Source: Candidatus Phelpsiimicrobium noxiivivens
Lineage (GTDB): Bacteria > Omnitrophota > Gorgyraeia > Velamenicoccales > Velamenicoccaceae
Direction: 5' to 3'
Length of the DNA: 41,532 bases
Assembly: GCA_001873995.1 (NCBI GenBank)
Contig: MNVR01000015.1
Location: forward strand, 1 to 41,532
The notes under the pieces are model-generated. The model had not been told where the DNA came from, searched no databases, and saw nothing but the letters and a program-made list of their open reading frames with translations. Within the stretch, counting starts at the first letter, position 1. Each line of letters opens with the position of its first letter. Positions 25,886-33,741 of the stretch are shown piece after piece. The position numbers and the translations under genes were made by a program.

Positions 25886-26330
25886 TATTGGGGCCCCTTA
25901 TGGGGCAAATAAGAAAAAAAGGGCTTTAGGGCGCGGGGTGGGCTCAGGACGCGGCAAGACTTCAGGGCGCGGCAACAAAGGCCAGGGTTCACGCGCGGGC
26001 CGCGATTTCAGGCCGGGTTATGAAGGCGGTCAGACGATGTTGTTCCGGCGTCTTCCTAAGAGGGGTTTTCATAGCAGGACACCGGATCTTTATCAGATCG
26101 TTAATGTTGGTGATCTAAACAGATTTTTAAAAGGGAGCGTGGTTTCTCCCGACAGCCTGTTTGATGAAGGACTTATAAAAAATAAAGACGGTCTGGTTAA
26201 ACTGCTGGGTGACGGCGCTATTACTAAGTCATTGAGCGTCAAGTGCCATAGGGCCACGGGATCGGCGCTGAAAAAGATCCAGGAAGCATCCGGCACTATT
26301 GAAATACTCGCATTGCAAACCAAAAAATGA
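25872..26330 (+). CDS. rplO: 50S ribosomal protein L15
   Basis: Start ATG 25872 lies inside rpsE and gives 152 residues: [20 protein letters not shown], then [20 protein letters not shown], the glycine-arginine-rich N-terminal extension of L15. [18 protein letters not shown] follows, and a globular domain to the end. L15 threads into 23S rRNA late in assembly. It overlaps secY by 4 nt. Confidence 0.95.
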   Translation: MQITDIGAPYGANKKKRALGRGVGSGRGKTSGRGNKGQGSRAGRDFRPGYEGGQTMLFRRLPKRGFHSRTPDLYQIVNVGDLNRFLKGSVVSPDSLFDEGLIKNKDGLVKLLGDGAITKSLSVKCHRATGSALKKIQEASGTIEILALQTKK

Positions 26331-27673
26331 TCTCGGCTCTATTAAATTCATTTAAGATACCGGAATTAAAGAAAAGGATCTTAGTAGCGCTTGCTCTTTT
26401 AGCTGTTTATAGGCTTGGTTGTTATATCCCCACTCCAGGTATTGACGGCGCTGCTTTAGGCGAACTTTTCAGGCGTATTTCTTCAACGGAGGGCGGGGCG
26501 CTCTTTGGCATAATGAATATGTTCTCCGGCGGCGCGATGAGCCGCATGACGATATTCGCTTTAGGTATCATGCCGTATATTTCATGCTCGATCATCATGC
26601 AGCTCCTGACGGCTGTAGTACCTGCTTTTGAAAAACTCGCTAAAGAAGGCAAGAGCGGACATCAGAAAATAACACAGTATACCCGTTACGGCACGGTAGT
26701 CCTTTCAGTTATACAGTCTTATTTTGTAGCTTTATGGGTTGAAGGGCTTGGCCGTACCGAGGGGCTGCCTATTGTGATGATGCCAGGTTGGAGCTTTAGG
26801 TTAGTGACTATCCTAACTTTGACTACTGGCACTATATTTATCATGTGGCTTGGTGAGCAGATACAGGAGCATGGTATAGGTAATGGTATTTCTCTTGTCA
26901 TTACAGCGGGTATTATATCCAGGATACCATCCGCGGGTTATCAGTTGTGGGTTTTATTTTCGCCATATTCGCCCGCGAAGAGGACACTGGAGCCTTATGT
27001 TTTTCTTATAATGATAGTCCTTTTATTGGGCGTTATTTTAGCTATCACGATGGTAATACAGGCGCAGCGCAGGATACCTGTCCAGTATGCCAGGCGCGTA
27101 GTAGGGCGCAAGGTCTATGGAGGCCAGAGTACTTACATCCCTTTAAAAATAGACCAGTCCGGGATCATAGCTATTATTTTCGCTCAGTCCATAATTTTGT
27201 TTCCGGCTACTATAGCGACGTTCATACCTAATCAGGCGTTCCATAATTTCGCCAATAGCCTCATGCGCGGCCATTGGGTGTATACGCTTGTTTATTCGCT
27301 CTTGATCATATTTTTCTGTTATTTTTATACGGCCATAGTCTTTAATCCTTTGGATATATCTGAGAATATGAAGAAATATGGCGGGTTTATTCCTGGCATC
27401 AGGCCGGGTAAACCTACGGCTGAATATCTGGATTTCGTCATGACAAGGATCACTTTGGCAGGCGCCGTATTTATGGCCTTTATCGCTATTTTTCCTGATT
27501 TTATCATGGCGTGGTTAAAAATCCCGTATCTGGTGGCTTCGTTTTTTGGAGGCACCGGACTTTTGATCGTAATAGGCGTTATGCTTGATACAGTTAAGCA
27601 GATCGAATCTCACCTTTTAATGAGGAATTACGAAGGTTTTCTAAAATCATCAAGGATCAAAGGACGCAGATAA
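26327..27673 (+). CDS. secY: Protein translocase channel subunit SecY
   Basis: 448 residues with about ten hydrophobic spans. Recognisable are RLGCYIPTPGID near the start, the plug/TM2 region MNMFSGGAMSRMTIFALGIMPYISCSIIMQLL, and QRRIPVQYARRVVGRKVYGG in a cytoplasmic loop. It forms the membrane channel together with SecE (gene at 2620). It overlaps rplO by 4 nt. Standard spc-operon position. Confidence 0.97.
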   Translation: MISALLNSFKIPELKKRILVALALLAVYRLGCYIPTPGIDGAALGELFRRISSTEGGALFGIMNMFSGGAMSRMTIFALGIMPYISCSIIMQLLTAVVPAFEKLAKEGKSGHQKITQYTRYGTVVLSVIQSYFVALWVEGLGRTEGLPIVMMPGWSFRLVTILTLTTGTIFIMWLGEQIQEHGIGNGISLVITAGIISRIPSAGYQLWVLFSPYSPAKRTLEPYVFLIMIVLLLGVILAITMVIQAQRRIPVQYARRVVGRKVYGGQSTYIPLKIDQSGIIAIIFAQSIILFPATIATFIPNQAFHNFANSLMRGHWVYTLVYSLLIIFFCYFYTAIVFNPLDISENMKKYGGFIPGIRPGKPTAEYLDFVMTRITLAGAVFMAFIAIFPDFIMAWLKIPYLVASFFGGTGLLIVIGVMLDTVKQIESHLLMRNYEGFLKSSRIKGRR

Positions 27674-27674
27674 A

Positions 27675-28313
27675 GTGAAGATCATATTATTCGGTCCGCC
27701 GGGAGCTGGCAAAGGGACTCAGGCGAAATTATTGACAAAAAAATTTAAAATTCCTCATATTTCAACAGGCGATATACTGCGTAACGAAGTAAAAAATAAT
27801 ACTGAGCTTGGAAAAAAGGCTAAAGGGTTTATGGATGCAGGCGGGCTAGTTCCTGACAGCCTCGTGACAGAGATGGTAAGGAGCAGGATGTCACAGAAAG
27901 ATCTTGGAAAAGGTTTTATCTTAGACGGTTTTCCCAGGACCCAGGCTCAGGCCAAGGCGTTAGATGATATCTTAAAAACAGGGATTGACCGTGCTATCTA
28001 TCTTTCAACAACAGAACGGACAGTTGTACAGCGCCTTACAGGAAGGCGCGTTTGCCCGAAGTGCGGCACGAATTATCACATCACCAATATGCCGCCTAAA
28101 AAAGATATGCTTTGCGATCAGTGCCAGGTAGGGCTATATCAAAGGCCTGATGATAATGAGGCAACTGTCAGGAACAGATTAAAGGTATACCTTAATGAGT
28201 CTGAAAGTGTCCTTGATTATTATAAAAAACAAGGGAAGCTTGAAAATATTTCAGCCGATCTGGGATCGGAAGAAGTTTTTAATATCGTTTCCAAAAAGAT
28301 CGCGGTTCTTTAA
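27675..28313 (+). CDS. adk: Adenylate kinase (zinc-lid form)
   Basis: 212 residues from GTG 27675. The P-loop is GPPGAGKGTQ (residues 7-16). DGFPRT (84-89) is the AMP-site motif. The LID carries C127, C130, C147 and C150, the zinc-binding form. It interconverts ATP, AMP and ADP. One base separates it from secY. The secY-adk-map-infA order is common in Gram-positive and many other bacteria. Confidence 0.97.
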   Translation: MKIILFGPPGAGKGTQAKLLTKKFKIPHISTGDILRNEVKNNTELGKKAKGFMDAGGLVPDSLVTEMVRSRMSQKDLGKGFILDGFPRTQAQAKALDDILKTGIDRAIYLSTTERTVVQRLTGRRVCPKCGTNYHITNMPPKKDMLCDQCQVGLYQRPDDNEATVRNRLKVYLNESESVLDYYKKQGKLENISADLGSEEVFNIVSKKIAVL

Positions 28314-28316
28314 AAT

Positions 28317-29060
28317 ATGATAACGATCAAGACTTCTCAGGAAATAGAGAAAATGCGCAGAGGCGGCCATATATTATCTCTTATCCTGGATGAACTGCGG
28401 GATATGGTAAAACCCGGCTTAGCCACTATTGAATTAGACGAAGCGGCTTTGGCCGCCATGAGTAAGTTAAAAGTGGTATCGGCTTTTAAGGGTTACCGTG
28501 GTTATCCGGCCAACATATGCGTTTCAGTTAACGAAGAGGTTGTGCATGGAATTCCGGGCCAGAGAAGGCTGATCGAAGGCGATATCGTAAGCATTGATAT
28601 TGGCATCAAACTTGACGGTTTTTTTTCAGATATGGCAAAGACGTTCGCGGTTGGCAGTATAGATGCCTCTAAACAGAGGTTGATGGACGCGACTTGGGGT
28701 TCTTTAGAAGAAGCTATAAAATATTTGAAGATAGGGCACAGGCTTTCTGAGGCTTCGTGTAGCGTACAGCGGTTTGTTGAGGAAAAAGGGTTTTCAGTAG
28801 TTCGTGATTTCGTCGGGCATGGTATCGGCAGGCAGCTTCACGAAGAGCCGCAGATACCTAACTTTAAGACTTCAGAATCAGGCCCCTTGATCGAGAACGG
28901 CATGGTTTTGGCGATCGAGCCGATGATCAATATGGGCACGTGGGAAGTGGTTATTTTACGAGACGGATGGACCGCGGTGACAAAGGACAAGAAGCCATCC
29001 GCGCATTTTGAGCATAGTATCGCCATATGGGACAACGAGCCGCAGGTGCTGACGAAATAG
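28317..29060 (+). CDS. map: Type I methionine aminopeptidase
   Basis: 247 residues. The metal ligands are visible in order: D in SIDIGIKLDGFFSD (two aspartates), H in GHGIGRQLHE, E in LAIEPMINMG and E in FEHSIAIWD. It removes the initiator methionine from new proteins at the ribosome exit. No N-terminal zinc-finger extension is present. Starts 3 nt after adk. Confidence 0.96.
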   Translation: MITIKTSQEIEKMRRGGHILSLILDELRDMVKPGLATIELDEAALAAMSKLKVVSAFKGYRGYPANICVSVNEEVVHGIPGQRRLIEGDIVSIDIGIKLDGFFSDMAKTFAVGSIDASKQRLMDATWGSLEEAIKYLKIGHRLSEASCSVQRFVEEKGFSVVRDFVGHGIGRQLHEEPQIPNFKTSESGPLIENGMVLAIEPMINMGTWEVVILRDGWTAVTKDKKPSAHFEHSIAIWDNEPQVLTK

Positions 29061-29063
29061 CCT

Positions 29064-29282
29064 ATGTCTAAAGAAGAAGCTATAGAAGTAGAAGGAGTTA
29101 TCTCTGAATCTTTACCGAATGCCATGTTCAGGGTTGAATTGGATAACGGGCATAAGATCCTGGCTCATGTTTCTGGAAAAATAAGGATGAATTTTATAAG
29201 AATTTTGCCGGGAGATAAGGTTAAGGTGGAATTATCGCCTTATGATCTGTCGCGCGGCAGGATCACGTTTAGATGTAAGTGA
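29064..29282 (+). CDS. infA: Translation initiation factor IF-1
   Basis: 72 residues, exact family length: [39 protein letters not shown], ending [12 protein letters not shown] single S1-type OB fold that occupies the A site during initiation. Starts 3 nt after map. Confidence 0.96.
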   Translation: MSKEEAIEVEGVISESLPNAMFRVELDNGHKILAHVSGKIRMNFIRILPGDKVKVELSPYDLSRGRITFRCK

Positions 29283-29290
29283 GGTGAAAA

Positions 29291-29404
29291 GTGAAAGTTA
29301 AAGCATCGATCAGAAAGATCTGTCATAACTGCAAAATAATCAAGAGACAAGGTATCCTGAGAGTTATTTGTATAAACCCTAAGCATAAACAGAGACAGGG
29401 ATAG
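29291..29404 (+). CDS. rpmJ: 50S ribosomal protein L36 (zinc form)
   Basis: 37 codons from GTG 29291: [20 protein letters not shown], ending [11 protein letters not shown]11, C14, C27 and H32 are the zinc ligands of the short bL36. GAGGTG (29281-29286) is a good ribosome binding site. It lies between infA and rpsM, its normal position. Confidence 0.94.
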   Translation: MKVKASIRKICHNCKIIKRQGILRVICINPKHKQRQG

Positions 29405-29414
29405 GAGCAAGATA

Positions 29415-29825
29415 ATGCCCAGAATTATAGGTGTAGACATACCTAAGGATAAGAGGATAGACGTCTCGCTTCGGTATCTCTATGGTATAGGAGAGACGTC
29501 CTCGGCAAAAGTTTTAGCAGAGGCTGGAATAGATCCCGCAAAGAGAGGCAAGGATCTTACAGAGGAAGAGATATCGCGTATCACGGCAGTGATACAAAAA
29601 GGCCACAGAGTGGAAGGCGATCTCAGACGGGAAATATCTCAGAATATTAAAAGGCTTATGGATATAGGTTCTTATCGGGGCTATAGGCACAAGAAGTCTT
29701 TGCCCGTCAGGGGCCAGAGGACGCGTACTAACGCGAGGACTAGAAAAGGCCCACGTAAGAATATTGGTGTGATCAGGATGGCTGAGGCGCCCGCGAAAAA
29801 GCCGGCTGTGGCGCCTGGGAAATGA
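29415..29825 (+). CDS. rpsM: 30S ribosomal protein S13
   Basis: 136 residues: [34 protein letters not shown], and the C-terminal [16 protein letters not shown] that contacts the P site. A tail of about 18 further residues rich in Ala, Pro and Lys ([14 protein letters not shown]) goes beyond the usual end, making it longer than the typical 120-125 residues. First gene of the alpha segment. Confidence 0.95.
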   Translation: MPRIIGVDIPKDKRIDVSLRYLYGIGETSSAKVLAEAGIDPAKRGKDLTEEEISRITAVIQKGHRVEGDLRREISQNIKRLMDIGSYRGYRHKKSLPVRGQRTRTNARTRKGPRKNIGVIRMAEAPAKKPAVAPGK

Positions 29826-29836
29826 TGTTATTCCTT

Positions 29837-29945
29837 GCTTGACCGCTCGTAAATTTTGCCCAGGTTTGCCGGGCAATATTTACTTCGCAAGCTTCGGAGT
29901 TAATTTTGCAGAGAATAGTTACCTATAATATACAAAATTAAGGAG
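29837..29945 (+). promoter_or_regulatory. Two-stem structured leader before rpsK
   Basis: Stem 1: GTAAAT and TTGCCC (29849-29861) pair with GGGCAA and ATTTAC (29871-29883) around a 9-nt loop, with one T.T mismatch. GCTTG (29837) pairing with CAAGC (29888) closes it further out. Stem 2: TTAATTTTG (29900-29908) pairs perfectly with CAAAATTAA (29933-29941). The last two A residues begin the Shine-Dalgarno AAGGAG (29940-29945). The general plan resembles the two-hairpin family, but stems are longer and loops unrelated. A TATAAT (29924) lies in the second loop. Confidence 0.55.
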
Positions 29946-29950
29946 AACTC

Positions 29951-30340
29951 ATGGCGGTTCAGAAAGGCAAAAGGAAGAGTAAAAAGGTACTGACATCTAC
30001 GAGCGGTATTGCCCATATCCAGGCTAGCTTTAATAATACTATTGTGACGATCACAGACCGTCAGGGTAATGTTATTTCATGGTCAAGCCCGGGGACAGTC
30101 GGTTTTAAGGGGTCTAAGAAGTCAACGCCTTTCGCGGCTCAGGTTGCTGCTGGCGATGCTGCAAAAAAAGCCAAAGACCATGGATTAGTTGAGGTTGAAG
30201 TCTATGTCAACGGCCCGGGTTCAGGCAGAGAATCGGCTATCAGGGCCATAGCGGCAGCGGGCCTGATGATCAGGACTATTAAAGATGTTACGCCTGTGCC
30301 TCACAATGGCTGTCGTCCACCAAAGAGGAGAAGGGTTTAA
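29951..30340 (+). CDS. rpsK: 30S ribosomal protein S11
   Basis: 129 residues: [20 protein letters not shown] and the end [17 protein letters not shown] are diagnostic. S11 forms part of the platform at the mRNA exit channel. It follows a 125-nt gap, the longest inside the ribosomal cluster. Its last base overlaps the rpsD start. Confidence 0.97.
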   Translation: MAVQKGKRKSKKVLTSTSGIAHIQASFNNTIVTITDRQGNVISWSSPGTVGFKGSKKSTPFAAQVAAGDAAKKAKDHGLVEVEVYVNGPGSGRESAIRAIAAAGLMIRTIKDVTPVPHNGCRPPKRRRV

Positions 30341-30969
30341 TGGCTAAATATACAGGTCCAAGTTGTCGTTTATGCCGCAGAGAAATGATGAAACTTTTTC
30401 TGAAAGGCCCTCGTTGCCATACGGATAAGTGCGGTGTGGCTCGCAGGGCGTTTCCTCCCGGACAGCATGGCCAGGCCCGGGGCACTAAGCTTTCAAACTA
30501 TGGCATTCAGCTCAGAGAGAAACAGAAGGTCAAAAGGATCTATGGGGTTATGGAACGTCAGTTCCGTAGATATTTTGCTATAGCATCAAAATCAAAAGGC
30601 GTCACAGGTAAGGTCCTTCTCCAGGAATTAGAGAGAAGGCTTGATAATGTCATTTTTAGGCTTATGTTCGCGACGTCGCATGTCCAGGCCAGGCAAATAG
30701 TCAGGCATGGCGCTATATACGTTAATGATCAGAGGGTAAATATTCCTTCTTTTTCCGTTAAACAGGGTGACGAGATAGAGGTTAGGGGAAAGGAAGGTAT
30801 AAAAAAAGTCGTTAAAGTCAATATAGATCTCAGCAAAGACAGAGGCGTAGCTCCGTGGCTTGAGGCTGATCTGGTTAATTTAAAAGCGCGCGTTTTGCGA
30901 TTGCCTGACAGGGAAGATATCCAGATGCCCATTCAGGAACAATTGATCGTTGAGTTGTATTCAAAGTAG
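30340..30969 (+). CDS. rpsD: 30S ribosomal protein S4 (zinc form)
   Basis: 209 residues. C9, C12, C26 and C31 make the N-terminal zinc site. The S4 RNA-binding domain is near residues 98-160 (LERRLDNVIFRLMFATSHVQARQIV). S4 starts 30S assembly and in enteric bacteria represses the alpha operon through a pseudoknot before rpsM. No such pseudoknot is recognised here, though a structured leader stands before rpsK. Confidence 0.97.
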   Translation: MAKYTGPSCRLCRREMMKLFLKGPRCHTDKCGVARRAFPPGQHGQARGTKLSNYGIQLREKQKVKRIYGVMERQFRRYFAIASKSKGVTGKVLLQELERRLDNVIFRLMFATSHVQARQIVRHGAIYVNDQRVNIPSFSVKQGDEIEVRGKEGIKKVVKVNIDLSKDRGVAPWLEADLVNLKARVLRLPDREDIQMPIQEQLIVELYSK

Positions 30970-30982
30970 AGGAGGAACTGAG

Positions 30983-31975
30983 ATGGGAATTAAGTGGAAA
31001 GATTTTCAACTGCCAAAGTTTTTAGAGATAGATGAAACAACTCATACTCCGACTTACGCCAGGTTTGTAGCGGAACCTTTTGAGAGGGGCTACGGTGTGA
31101 CTTTAGGCAATTCGCTACGGCGCGTATTATTGTCTTCTATTGAGGGTAGCGCTGTTACAGCCGTTAAATTTGGCAATGTTTTGCACGAATTCAGTTCTAT
31201 GGATGGCGTTATGGAAGATGTTACCGATATTCTGCTTAATATAAAGAATCTTATACTGCGCTCGCATTCAAGGTCCGGCAAGACTGTCTATATTAAAAAG
31301 GACAAAGCCGGTGATGTAACGGGGCGTGATATTATTACTGATGGTACGGTAGAGGTTCTTAATCCCGATCTGCACATCGCTACACTGACTAAGGACGTAA
31401 AATTTTATGTGGAGCTGGAAGTGGGCCGTGGCCGCGGTTATGTGCCTTCGGAGATGAATAAAAAAGAGGATCAGCCTGTAGGTTCTATTCCTGTTGATTC
31501 TATTTTTTCTCCGGTGAAAAAGGTAGCGTATCACGTTGAGAATACGCGCGTGGGCCAGAAGACGGATTATGATAGATTGGTATTGGAAGTTTTTACTAAC
31601 GGCTCAATTGACCCCAAGGAGGCCATGCTTTACGGGGCCAATATCCTTAGGGGTCATCTTGATGTCTTTATGAATTTAGGACAGATACCGGAAGAAATGG
31701 AAGAAGAAGAGTCCATGTCTCCTGAAGAAGCATCAATGTATGATAAACTAAGATTGCCTATTTCAGAGCTTGAATTGTCCGTGCGCAGCTCTAATTGTTT
31801 AAGAGAAGCCAGCATAAAGATGATCGCTGATCTTGTGAGGAAGTCTGAGAGCGAACTTTTAGGCCTTAGGAATTTCGGCAAAAAGTCGCTTACCGAAGTG
31901 AAGGAATTAATAGTGGGCATGGGGCTCACTTTGGGCATGCCGATCGACGATAAAAAATTAAAGAAAGAGAAGTAA
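30983..31975 (+). CDS. rpoA: DNA-directed RNA polymerase subunit alpha
   Basis: Start at ATG 30983 after AGAGGAGGAACTGAG gives 330 residues; a start further upstream inside rpsD is rejected. The N-terminal domain has FVAEPFERGYGVTLGNSLRR. The C-terminal domain has LELSVRSSNCLREASIKMIADL and GKKSLTEVKELI, which bind UP elements and activators. Full two-domain bacterial alpha. Confidence 0.97.
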   Translation: MGIKWKDFQLPKFLEIDETTHTPTYARFVAEPFERGYGVTLGNSLRRVLLSSIEGSAVTAVKFGNVLHEFSSMDGVMEDVTDILLNIKNLILRSHSRSGKTVYIKKDKAGDVTGRDIITDGTVEVLNPDLHIATLTKDVKFYVELEVGRGRGYVPSEMNKKEDQPVGSIPVDSIFSPVKKVAYHVENTRVGQKTDYDRLVLEVFTNGSIDPKEAMLYGANILRGHLDVFMNLGQIPEEMEEEESMSPEEASMYDKLRLPISELELSVRSSNCLREASIKMIADLVRKSESELLGLRNFGKKSLTEVKELIVGMGLTLGMPIDDKKLKKEK

Positions 31976-31979
31976 GCAG

Positions 31980-32525
31980 ATGAGACATAAACGTAATACT
32001 CAGACCTTGTCGCGTTTCAGCGCGTATTTTAAAGCTACTATTAATTCATTAGCCCAGAGCGTCATTATTCATCAGAGGATAGTGACCACTAAGCTAAGGG
32101 CTAAGTTGGTTAGGCGTCTTGTTGACCGGATCATAACTCTGGGTAAAGACGTTGATTCTTTATCTGCCCGCAGAAGGGCGTTCTCATTTTTAAACAGCCA
32201 TAGCCTTGTGCATAAACTTTTTTCCGAAATAGCGCCTATGTTCGCTCAAAAAAATGGTGGCTATACCCGCATTATACCTTACAAGAGGAGAAGGGGAGAT
32301 AACGCGGAGCTTGTGATCCTGGAGCTCTCCGCTAGGAAAGATATCCCTAAAGAAAAAGTACGCTCTCCCAAGGCTGACGACGCGGCCATAGAAAAACATA
32401 CAGAGAAGCCGGTGGCGCCTAAACGCGAACATAAAGAATATAAAGAGAAAGAGTCGAAAAAACCTTCCAAGAAGATGCTGGGGGGTATTGGAAAAATATT
32501 TAATGCCCAAAGGGATTCGCTGTAA
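31980..32525 (+). CDS. rplQ: 50S ribosomal protein L17 with charged C-terminal extension
   Basis: 181 residues against the usual 115-130. The conserved part is MRHKRNTQTLSRFSAYFKAT to YTRIIPYKRRRGDNAELVIL (about 1-122). After it comes a Lys/Glu-rich tail (about 125-160), ending KPSKKMLGGIGKIFNAQRDS. Tails on L17 occur in several phyla, and their role is not known to me. Last ribosomal gene of the cluster, with only 12 nt to the aminotransferase. Confidence 0.95.
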   Translation: MRHKRNTQTLSRFSAYFKATINSLAQSVIIHQRIVTTKLRAKLVRRLVDRIITLGKDVDSLSARRRAFSFLNSHSLVHKLFSEIAPMFAQKNGGYTRIIPYKRRRGDNAELVILELSARKDIPKEKVRSPKADDAAIEKHTEKPVAPKREHKEYKEKESKKPSKKMLGGIGKIFNAQRDSL

Positions 32526-32537
32526 AAAGTTCTTTCT

Positions 32538-33704
32538 ATGCCACTTTCTAAAAGAGTAAGAGAAGCGAGTCCTTCGGCTACGCTGGCTATCACGGCGGCT
32601 GCTAAACGCATGGCAAAAGAAGGCAAGGCAATTATTGCTTTTGGAGCCGGCGAACCCGATTTTGATACTCCAGAGCCTATTAAGGCCGCGGCAATAAAGG
32701 CCATACAAGACGGTTTTACGAAATATACTCCTACTTCAGGTATTCCAGAACTAAAAGATGCTATCTGCAGAAAATTAAAAACTGATAATAATTTAGATTA
32801 CACGCCTTCAAGTGTCGTCGTTTCCTGCGGCGCGAAACACTCGCTTTATAATGTGCTCCAGGTATTGGTGGAAGATGGGGATGAAGTGCTCATACCCGTG
32901 CCGTTCTGGGTGAGCTATCCTGAGATGGTAAAGCTTGCGGGGGGCAAACCCGTATTCGTGCAGGCTTCCTTATCTCACGGACTCAAAGTGAACCCCAAGA
33001 TTTTAAAAGAGTATTTCTCCAAGAAGACTAAGCTATTGATATTGAATAGCCCTTCTAATCCCTGTGGCGTCGTTTATAATAGGGATGAACTTAAGTCGAT
33101 AGCTCACTTTTGTGTTGAGAACGGGCTTTACTGCATTAGTGACGAGATCTACGAAAAGATCATATTTGACGGTATAGAACATGTGTCTATAGCCTCTTTT
33201 TCAGATGAGATAAAGAAACTGGCCATCGTCGTAAACGGATTTTCAAAATCGTATTCAATGACCGGCTGGCGTTTAGGATATTTGGCGGCTGAGCCTGAGA
33301 TCGCGAGCGCGGTTTCAAACCTCCAGGACCACTCTACTTCTAATCCGAATTCCATAACTCAGAAGGCAGCTTTGGCAGCTTTCAATTTAGGAGAGCCTTA
33401 TTTTGATGAGATAAAGAAAAAATTCCAGCAGAGGCGAGATTATATTATTTCCAGGATTGATGGAATAAAGCAATTGGGATATTATAAGCCAGAAGGCGCT
33501 TTTTATATATTTTGTAATATTAAAAAAACAGGGCTTGATTCTTTTACTTTTGCCAAGAGGCTGCTCGAGGAGCAATTCGTAGCTGTTATACCGGGCGCTC
33601 CTTTCGGATGTGACGATTATATCCGCGTAAGTTTTGCTACAAGCATGGAAAAAATAGCAAAGGGTTTTGACAGGATAGAGGAATGGGTCAATAAGATCAG
33701 TTAA
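32538..33704 (+). CDS. Class I/II pyridoxal-phosphate aminotransferase (aspartate aminotransferase-like)
   Basis: 388 residues of fold-type I. GAGEPDFDTPEPI near the start, NSPSNPCG, SDEIYEKI and NGFSKSYSMTGWRLGY, where K237 is the expected PLP lysine. The final region has RVSFATSMEKI with the substrate-binding arginine. The family I-gamma subgroup contains aspartate/glutamate aminotransferases that exchange oxaloacetate and 2-oxoglutarate with aspartate and glutamate. This fits the TCA-type genes that follow. Exact amino-acid specificity is not decided. It starts 12 nt after rplQ and may be co-transcribed with the ribosomal genes. Confidence 0.88.
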   Translation: MPLSKRVREASPSATLAITAAAKRMAKEGKAIIAFGAGEPDFDTPEPIKAAAIKAIQDGFTKYTPTSGIPELKDAICRKLKTDNNLDYTPSSVVVSCGAKHSLYNVLQVLVEDGDEVLIPVPFWVSYPEMVKLAGGKPVFVQASLSHGLKVNPKILKEYFSKKTKLLILNSPSNPCGVVYNRDELKSIAHFCVENGLYCISDEIYEKIIFDGIEHVSIASFSDEIKKLAIVVNGFSKSYSMTGWRLGYLAAEPEIASAVSNLQDHSTSNPNSITQKAALAAFNLGEPYFDEIKKKFQQRRDYIISRIDGIKQLGYYKPEGAFYIFCNIKKTGLDSFTFAKRLLEEQFVAVIPGAPFGCDDYIRVSFATSMEKIAKGFDRIEEWVNKIS

Positions 33705-33732
33705 CGAGTTATCGAGTCGCGAGTTAGCGAGT
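33705..33732 (+). repeat. Short tandem repeat before the aconitase-like gene
   Basis: CGAGTTATCGAGT (33705-33717) is repeated as CGAGTTAGCGAGT (33720-33732), with one change and a CG between them. The unit starts right after the aminotransferase stop and takes up nearly all of the gap, leaving no Shine-Dalgarno for the next gene. Origin unknown. Confidence 0.6.
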
Positions 33733-33741
33733 AAAAAAATT

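Noticed and set aside
29924-29929. Promoter with TATAAT before rpsK
   Set aside because: No acceptable -35 lies 16-18 nt upstream, and the box sits in the loop of a 9-bp stem; kept only as a remark.
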